A stretch of DNA of 64,000 nt from Acholoe squamosa (Eukaryota > Annelida > Polychaeta > Phyllodocida > Polynoidae): NCBI GenBank assembly GCA_949317995.1, contig OX439036.1:108913669-108977668 (forward strand), in the 5' to 3' direction. This document shows positions 57,680 to 64,000 of the stretch, piece after piece (position 1 is the first letter of the stretch; every line of letters starts with the position of its first letter). The position numbers were made by a program, and so were the translations under genes. Under the pieces are notes generated by a model. It had not been told where the DNA came from. It saw only the letters and a program-made list of their open reading frames with translations, and did not search any database.

Positions 57680-58020
57680 GGATGATATTATAAAGATACT
57701 GTTATATAAAAATGAACATGAAAACATAAGACAAGTTGAAGAAGATGGATGATGGCAGGATTCATATACTCCATCAGTAAGTAAAGTCTATAATATAGCA
57801 ACAGGATCATTGGCATTATACCTGGGGGAAGGGGAAAGGGAGCTGAGGAGGGAGTGGTTTGACTGGTCGTAGACGTAGGAGACAGCCTGGGAGAAGGCAA
57901 GAGAGATGACAGACACATTGCAGGTTATGTGGATATAAAGGCAAGGGAAAAGGAGAGCACCGTATGAGTGTATGACTTATGTATGGGTTTTTCATCTTCC
58001 TTAATGCAATATTTACCTCC
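57680..58020 (+). repeat. Module Y, copy 2 (uninterrupted)
   Basis: See 53691-54200. It acts as the empty site for the family G insertion. Confidence 0.75.
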
Positions 58021-59139
58021 AATGAAATAAATTTAATCATATCTGTGATATTATTTGAAAGCATAGGATGGTGTCAAGTTAGAAGACACTGTCTCCTGTT
58101 AGTGCTAACAATGTTTTCTCATTGCTTGCCTCGGGTTTAACGTAAAGCCTTGATCTGCAGACCAGAATTGATGATGAGGAAAATGTTTCACATACATAAA
58201 GGTATTGCCATCTCATCAATTTTTTTCAGTGAGCGTTTATATATGCACTGGAGGTAAGGGGTATTTTTTAATTCATTAAAGTGATCGATGTGAAAGAGCA
58301 CCAGTCTTGAATAAGGACCAGGTAGGCTTAAATCAATGAGTGCCCCGGTGTTTATACAGTCCAATGTATATGGTAGACGCCTTTATCATTATGACTATTC
58401 TGTAAGCATGTACGTTATCAGGTAGAGGGAACAAAGTAGGCAGACAAAAAGAAGTACCATAGAGGTGACTGAGGAGGACACTGCTGGAGGTTGAGATTAG
58501 GTATGTCCAATTTAGAGAGCCCACAAGTCATTTATAGAAGGGAAATCCATAGGAGGACAATGGTGAGGCATGCGCCTGGGTTACCTTAGGCTGATTTGGC
58601 ACTTCCCATACAGGCCAAAAGCTGCTTCCAGAACTGCATAGGAAGGCCATACTTTCAATACAACTCTGATAGATCACAGAGTTTGTGTGAATAGGAGGTA
58701 CTTGATCAAAGCTAAGGGAGTGGGTGCATAGCAGAGATATGTTTTGTTCAAGCAGGCCTAGACTGGAATCATCAAATTAGGTAAAGGCGTTCAAAGGCAG
58801 TGATGGATGGAGGTTTGAAGAAAGCATCTGAAAGAAGCATTCAAGTGAGCAAAGCTTAGAGGCAAGGAAAGGAAAGAGGAGGGATAAGATATATAGAAAA
58901 ATTTAAGGCAGATAAAGACCGAAATATTCTTGAAAGGGAGGGAAAGTGTGCAAGGTAAATTGGGTGGTAGAGGGACAGAGCATGGAAGGGGTAGGAATAT
59001 CATAGAAAGATCTACAGTAGGAAAGATGTTGAAAGGAGGTGGCAATAAAGTGAGAGAATGAGTGCATGAGGAGTCCCCCCTAAAGACCGGCAGATGAGGG
59101 GATATGTACATTATAAAAATGTAATGTTAAATAAACAGT
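58021..59139. other. Unassigned sequence
   Basis: 58080-58120 has a weak match to module V. Purine-rich patches near 58850-59080. No gene recognised. Confidence 0.35.
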
Positions 59140-59320
59140 GTTCTCTACCAGCTTTGGGAAAAAAGATCCCTTATTATTTTCAGCACAGTGCTCTATTGTA
59201 CTGCCACCTAGGGTTTCATTTATGAAACTGTACACTGCTTCACTGCATAACAACTATGGTGGTTCACTGTTTGATTTTTAAAGGATGCCGGGTGGATTGA
59301 ACGGTCATTTCTTATAGTGT
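59140..59320 (+). repeat. MITE family M, copy 5
   Basis: Shares CAGTGTTCTCTACCAGCTTTGGG-like, ACTGCCACCTAGGGTTTC-like and GGTGGTTCACTGTTTGATTTT blocks with copy 1. It ends TTTCTTATAGTGT. Confidence 0.65.
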
Positions 59321-59404
59321 AAAAGGTACAGAATATAGATACAGCAGAAGTCTAGATGGGAATGTGTCCTTGTGAGCATGCTCAGACACAACTCGCAGCT
59401 ACAT

Positions 59405-59690
59405 CAGGAGGGTGTTGCACATAGGGGAAAAGGTACTTTACCTTAAAAAAGCATCACCATCTTTTGATGCACAGATGTAGTCATGTCAGTCAGGTACAAC
59501 TACAGTTCAATGAAGATTACAGCTAGTCACACATTAAGGTACCTGCTTGTGCAATACACAATCCTTTTCAATAAGGCAGGTGGCTTGTCAGGCTCATGTG
59601 GTGAGTACAAGTTGAAAGGTGAAGCAGAGTGTGATTTTTAAGTTGAGAGGCTACCTCTCTTTAGCTTATGTCCAACAGCCTCCAACTGGC
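59405..59690 (+). mobile_element. MITE family T, diverged copy 4
   Basis: Starts CAGGAGGGTGTTGC. It then keeps GCAGGTGGCTTGTCAG, ATGTGGTGAGTACAAGTTGAA and GGTGAAGCAGAGTGTGA, matching copies 2 and 3 in order. The right tip is eroded near 59690 and followed by the same unit that follows MITE U copy B. Confidence 0.7.
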
Positions 59691-59949
59691 CGTCTGTGAT
59701 GAAGAGAACGAACCTTGCACTACTTTTGTGGTCCTCAACAGATGTGGCTTCCACTGTACATGGGTCAGGGGAAACTGAGCAATAGTCTCTACATGAAACA
59801 GGTCGTGGTCCTTTCTATAAAGCATCAGCCACACATGAGTTGAGTACAGCAGGCCCATATCGATCCTGTTAAGAATGGGGCACCATTTTAAATAGCTATG
59901 GTTGAAAGTTGTACTTCTACTATAATAGATTGCTAAGTGGGAGAAATGA

Positions 59950-59974
59950 GAAGAAAGAAAGAAACAAACAAGGA

Positions 59975-60021
<47 letters not shown>

Positions 60022-60141
60022 GGAAAGAAGGAAAGGGAAAGAAAAGAAAGGAAGGAAGAAGGAAGCAAGGAAGGAAGAAAGGACGAAAGAACGGCGGAAA
60101 GAAAGAAAGAAGAAAAGAAAGAAAGAGAGAAAAAAAAGAAA

Positions 60142-60202
<61 letters not shown>

Positions 60203-60206
60203 AAAA
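59950..60206 (+). repeat. (GAAA)n microsatellite
   Basis: Long GAAA repeats with GGAA and GAAG interruptions. Lys/Arg/Glu and Phe/Ser/Leu ORFs on the two strands are artefacts. Confidence 0.98.
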
Positions 60207-61208
60207 GCCAGAAACAGACATCAGCCAAAATAAACATGGAATCTAGTACCTTTCCTTTTCTTCCAAATCGTTGTTGAGGAGGAGATAATAAGAGACTTTA
60301 GGAGACAGTCAGTCCCTGCATGGTGTCTCATCTGAAAACAGGCTGTGATGTATGCGGAGAGTAATCCAGGTACATGCTGGTGGATCCTTTCCACATTAGT
60401 GTCACATTTAGCCTGACTTATAGGATCTATGTATACAGAAGGGGCCTGTTCTTCATGATCTCAGTGGAGGTCCTGCCTTGTAAATAGTAATATACAATGA
60501 CATCATATGATATATCCTTTAGATATTACTTTGTTTGATTCCAATGTGTATTTAACCTTAAAGGACAATACCAGAAGGACACCTGACAGTCCAAGTGGTC
60601 TTTAAGAAAGTATAGTTCCTATATGGCAGCAGGGTTCAACTTGAAATTCTATACGATTCTTAATTATAAGTGTCAAATGTCAAATGCTCTTTCAAGATTG
60701 GGAAAATGTCCAGGGAGAGACAAATAAGACAGCAGAGTACATTAAAGCATCAGTCCTGCGTGTCATCTACTCAATTGGAGGGTAGTAGACCATGAGAAGG
60801 CACCTGGAGGAGGTACTCAGATGTACATCTATATATGTGACATACATGTCAGACAGGTCTTCATTAACAGGAGATAGGACTCCTGTTCTGTATACATGTA
60901 CAGATATGAGGCTAGTAATTAAAGCCCCATCCTACATCCCTGTATGTAATTAATCTAGATATTGATGTACACCCTTGAAACAAGACACGGGAAAATCCTG
61001 TGAACGACTGGTGAATCTGTGAGCACATATTCTCGGGAAGATCCTGGGAATAGTACCTACAATCCCGTGAATTACCCTGATATTCCCCAGTTTTTAACAG
61101 GGCCCTCTAGTGAGATTTATACACATAAGTCTGATTCTTCAGCATAAAGTGAAGATGCCAGAGTCCACCAGGGGCCTCTGTGTGAGCATGGAATCCTGGT
61201 TTGGTCCA
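60207..61208. other. Unassigned sequence
   Basis: No gene, RNA or repeat end recognised. Confidence 0.35.
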
Positions 61209-61283
61209 AAGAACAGAGAGAGGGAGTGAGATGGAAAGAAATGAGAGGGCAAGAGAGGCACAGAGAGAGCAAGAGAGATATAA

Positions 61284-61317
<34 letters not shown>

Positions 61318-61470
61318 GGAAAGGAGAGAGAGAGAGAAAGGGAGAGGGAAACGGGAGAAAGAGAGGAAGGCAATAGAGGGAGGGAAGAGAGAGAAAGAGA
61401 GCAAAATAGAAAGAGAGCGAGGCAGAAAAAAAAGAGGGAAAGCCTTGCCCCCCCCCCAAAAAAAAAGGAA
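61209..61470 (+). repeat. (GA)n-rich tract ending in C- and A-runs
   Basis: GAGAGA and AGAAAGAG repeats, then a run of C and a run of A. ORFs are compositional. Confidence 0.95.
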
Positions 61471-61545
61471 AATTGATTGACTTAAGCTACTGACAAAATT
61501 GATACATAAAGTTGATTGAATCATAATATTATGTGTCCCATTCTA

Positions 61546-61671
61546 ATATGTGTGTGGTGCACATATGCATGGGCACTGACACATTCATCTGTGAAGATGT
61601 GTAATGTAGTTCTCGCCATGAATATGACCTCAGTTGTCGAAATGGCGTTAAAAATTTATTACTCACTCACT
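61546..61671 (+). mobile_element. SINE, copy 1 (5'-truncated)
   Basis: Its body matches the reverse complement of 62700-62815 (GTGTGTGGTGCACATATGC, CACTGACACATTC, GTGTAATGTAGTTCTC, CATGAATATGACCT, TGTCGAAAT, GCGTTAAA) and ends in an ATTACTCACTCACTC tail. Flanks TCCCATTCTAAT and TCCCGTTCTAAT form an 11-12 bp target duplication with one mismatch. Confidence 0.8.
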
Positions 61672-61684
61672 CTCCCGTTCTAAT

Positions 61685-62662
61685 AATTATGACCCTTATT
61701 GATATCTCACTAAATGTGCATGTTTGCTAGACATGTCTTGAACAGAGTTGAACCCTTTAAGGGCTAACCCTAATGCAATAATGCATTTTGGTTGTCATGA
61801 TGCATTAATGCAGCCAGGGCTACATTCAAGCATCATGCTTACGCTTTGGGAAGATGCATGATGCCCCAATGAAGTGCTGGCAAGCAGACTCCCCAAGTCT
61901 TCATCGGTAAAACATGCCAGCTAATGGGCATGTTACACTACTGCATCAGCAGACCTTAAAGAGTTAGGTAGCAGTTAGAGGCCTGGCAAATAGGCACTCA
62001 ATGATTATAGGGCATGCTAAGTTGTTTACGGGCACTAAGTAAAGAGTCAGCTAAATTTAGACTGTCAAGGTTGTAGGGTGCAGGCAAACCACCTGTGGTA
62101 CACACTTACAGAACAGGTCATTTTAGTCAGATGGGGAGGGGCATTTCTGAGGCATAAATAGGTGAATGTAAAAGCATATCTAAACTCAGCCTCCCATGAA
62201 AAATATACTGGCATCATTTAACACTGTCTGTGCTGTCTACTTAACCGTGTAAAAGCGCCCAAAATCTCACTGTGCCTTATTCACTGTACTAAATAAATAC
62301 CCAGACATTTGGTTTGGTCTTTACCCCTGGTCCATATGCAAGACAGGTACTTATGAAATTTTAGTGCTGAAGAGTTATTTTAACACCTCCCCACCCCCAC
62401 TAATCACTGGTACTTATATGAGACCAGCAATCATTGCTGAGTGTCAAGAAATAATCTTCTCAAAAATGAGCATCAAGATACTCACATGGAAAACTTTTCT
62501 GACTCTCTTTTGTTTCATTTTTGGGGGAAAATATTTGGGGAAATCTCAAATTTACACCAGACTCCCTTCATATGGGATGCATGCCATAGTTCCATCCATT
62601 GAAAATACACTGTAACAGGTTTATGCCTAGGTCCATCACACCTCATGTATAGACTCACTATG
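61685..62662. other. Unassigned sequence between the SINE copies
   Basis: No gene recognised. Confidence 0.35.
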
Positions 62663-62687
62663 AACTATGTGATATTTAATGGACTAT

Positions 62688-62872
62688 AACTATGTGAGTA
62701 ATAGATGTTTAACGCTATTTCGACAGCTAAGGTCATATTCATGGTGAGAACTACATTACACAATTTCACAGAGGAATGTGTCAGTGCCTGCGCATATGTG
62801 CACCACACACATCCTGAGGGGATAGGAAAGAGGAGAAATAGACCCTTTTAAGTGGGCTAGGGAAGCCCGTAT
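62688..62872 (-). mobile_element. SINE, copy 2, with a perfect 25-bp target duplication
   Basis: A 185-bp body in minus orientation, tail ATTACTCAC. The 25 bases at 62663-62687 are repeated exactly at 62873-62897, which marks retroposition by target-primed reverse transcription. It extends about 60 bp further 5' than copy 1. No clear tRNA or 7SL head is recognised. Confidence 0.88.
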
Positions 62873-62897
62873 AACTATGTGATATTTAATGGACTAT

Positions 62898-63740
62898 TAA
62901 CACATAAATACCATGTTATGACATGTGTCCGTCGAGAACATATTTGAGTATGATTTGAAAAATGAACGTGACATATCAGATGGAAATAGAACCACCCCTG
63001 TGCCCCCTCACCCCCTGCTGATACCTACTTAGCACTCCCAAACACCAACAGGACCAACCAGTTTGGGCTACACTGCCCCACCTCAGCTGTCATTTCCACC
63101 TGGCTCACCTACACACAAGACCTGTCTCCAAAAACTGAGGTTAACAGTGGGTAAGCATAAATTTGCCATTTTTCACCATTTTCTATTCATTATGACATGC
63201 AAAGGTCACCATTTTCTTGCTGCTCTATTCATAAGGGCACTTACAATCCTAAATAGGAAATGGCACTAGTATCTCAATATTACCAATGCCATTATACCTT
63301 GTTGTGTGCAATATTCATAAATGCTAATTCAAGCACTTTACCAGCATTTGCAATGATCCATAAAAGAAATCCTAAGTACTTGACTGGATCTTTATTTGCA
63401 ATAATATGTGATATTGTACATCTGAAGGCATGATTGCAAACCTATACATGTAATTGTGTGGCCACTGGCTGTGTTCAGAAATAGCCCTCCTTATTGCAGC
63501 TGCATACTATTACTATACAACTAAGTGTGAGAGGCAGTCAGACCCTTTCCCAATCCAGGTCATAGTGGGCCCACCTTGTGTACTGATTACCTTACCTCTT
63601 ATACAGTGTACCCATTCCCAGCCAGCCTAATTTGGGTAACTCACACAAGCACCTAGCAGAAGGTGACTTTACTTGTATGCAGGGTTGTTGTAGATTGCAA
63701 CACTCATGGTCAGATTCCCCTTCTGTCCCAGTATATTTAC
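62898..63740. other. Unassigned sequence
   Basis: No gene recognised. Confidence 0.35.
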
Positions 63741-64000
63741 ATGTCTGTATATGTGTCCACACTCACATCCATCTATGTACATACATTCCCTTTTATCCAC
63801 ATACACTCACATGCCTCATGTCCACATGCACCCCCTCACACATCCACATCCTCTCTATGTCCACATCCCCTCTAAGTGCACACACACCTCCCTCTATATA
63901 CACACCCATCTCCCTCTGTGTCTACACACACCTCCCTCTGTGTCCACACCCACCTCTCTCTATGTCAACACCCAGTTCCCTCTGTGGTCACACCCACTTC
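63741..64000 (+). repeat. 22-bp minisatellite with CCACAC/CCCTCT composition, open at the right edge
   Basis: From about 63889 the units are 22 bp long (TCCCTCTGTGTCCACACCCA with two more bases), at least five of them. The stretch before is a looser TCCACA- and CTCACA-rich relative. Confidence 0.85.

Noticed and set aside
59661..60277. Long Lys/Arg/Glu-rich and Phe/Ser/Leu-rich ORFs
   Set aside because: They lie on a (GAAA)n microsatellite, which is open in every frame without coding.
61107..61524. Ser/Leu-rich and Arg/Glu-rich ORFs
   Set aside because: They lie on a (GA)n tract.

Overview
The window looks like repeat-dense, gene-poor nuclear DNA of an animal, probably a marine invertebrate. 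It is AT-rich and carries several non-LTR retrotransposons, many short inverted-repeat (MITE-like) elements, a SINE, microsatellites and minisatellites, one spliced gene remnant with GT-AG ends, and no operons or bacterial features. The phylum cannot be fixed from sequence alone. I find no intact host gene. The recognisable coding sequence belongs to mobile elements, and nearly all of it is broken.

Layout. 1-4.3 kb: the first 89 codons of a basic, coiled-coil, gag/ORF1-like protein run off the left edge, followed by a 5'-truncated LINE (LINE-A, minus strand). 5.15-12.7 kb: two diverged copies of one segment, the first of which contains three tandem 1.2-1.5 kb copies with complementary internal deletions; the second carries a MITE and two strong hairpins. 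13-23 kb: minisatellites, two MITEs with CAGGAG-type ends, and three dispersed copies of another module. 24-28 kb: a CRE-bearing repeat, a 124-bp duplication and a 5'-truncated LINE (LINE-B).

28.9-34.9 kb is the centre of interest. A full-length 5.6-kb LINE (LINE-C, minus strand) sits inside a 366-bp MITE whose two halves flank it, so the ends of the LINE are known to within a few bases. Its ORF1 has a coiled coil, an L1-type RNA-binding core and then a C-terminal domain that I recognise as NADAR (YbiA/COG3236/DUF1768). ORF2 has an endonuclease and a reverse transcriptase. Four of the five frameshifts seen in LINE-A and LINE-C fall in homopolymer runs.

35-49 kb: paired MITEs, (TA)n, a GC-rich hairpin, MITE copies, two clusters of TGACA-type motifs, a second CRE repeat, a 1.0-kb TIR element and a PIF/Harbinger-like MITE. 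50.98-52.19 kb: a two-exon pseudogene encoding an SH3/Tudor-like N-terminus joined to a Crypton-type tyrosine recombinase (DUF3504/KIAA1958-like). 53-64 kb: duplicated noncoding modules, two Tc1/mariner-like MITEs, an 81-bp minisatellite, (GAAA)n and (GA)n tracts, two copies of a SINE (one with a perfect 25-bp target duplication), and a 22-bp minisatellite running off the right edge.

The genes do not form a pathway. The elements act on each other: LINEs supply reverse transcriptase that could mobilise the SINE, MITEs mark insertion history, and local duplication has multiplied segments of noncoding DNA.
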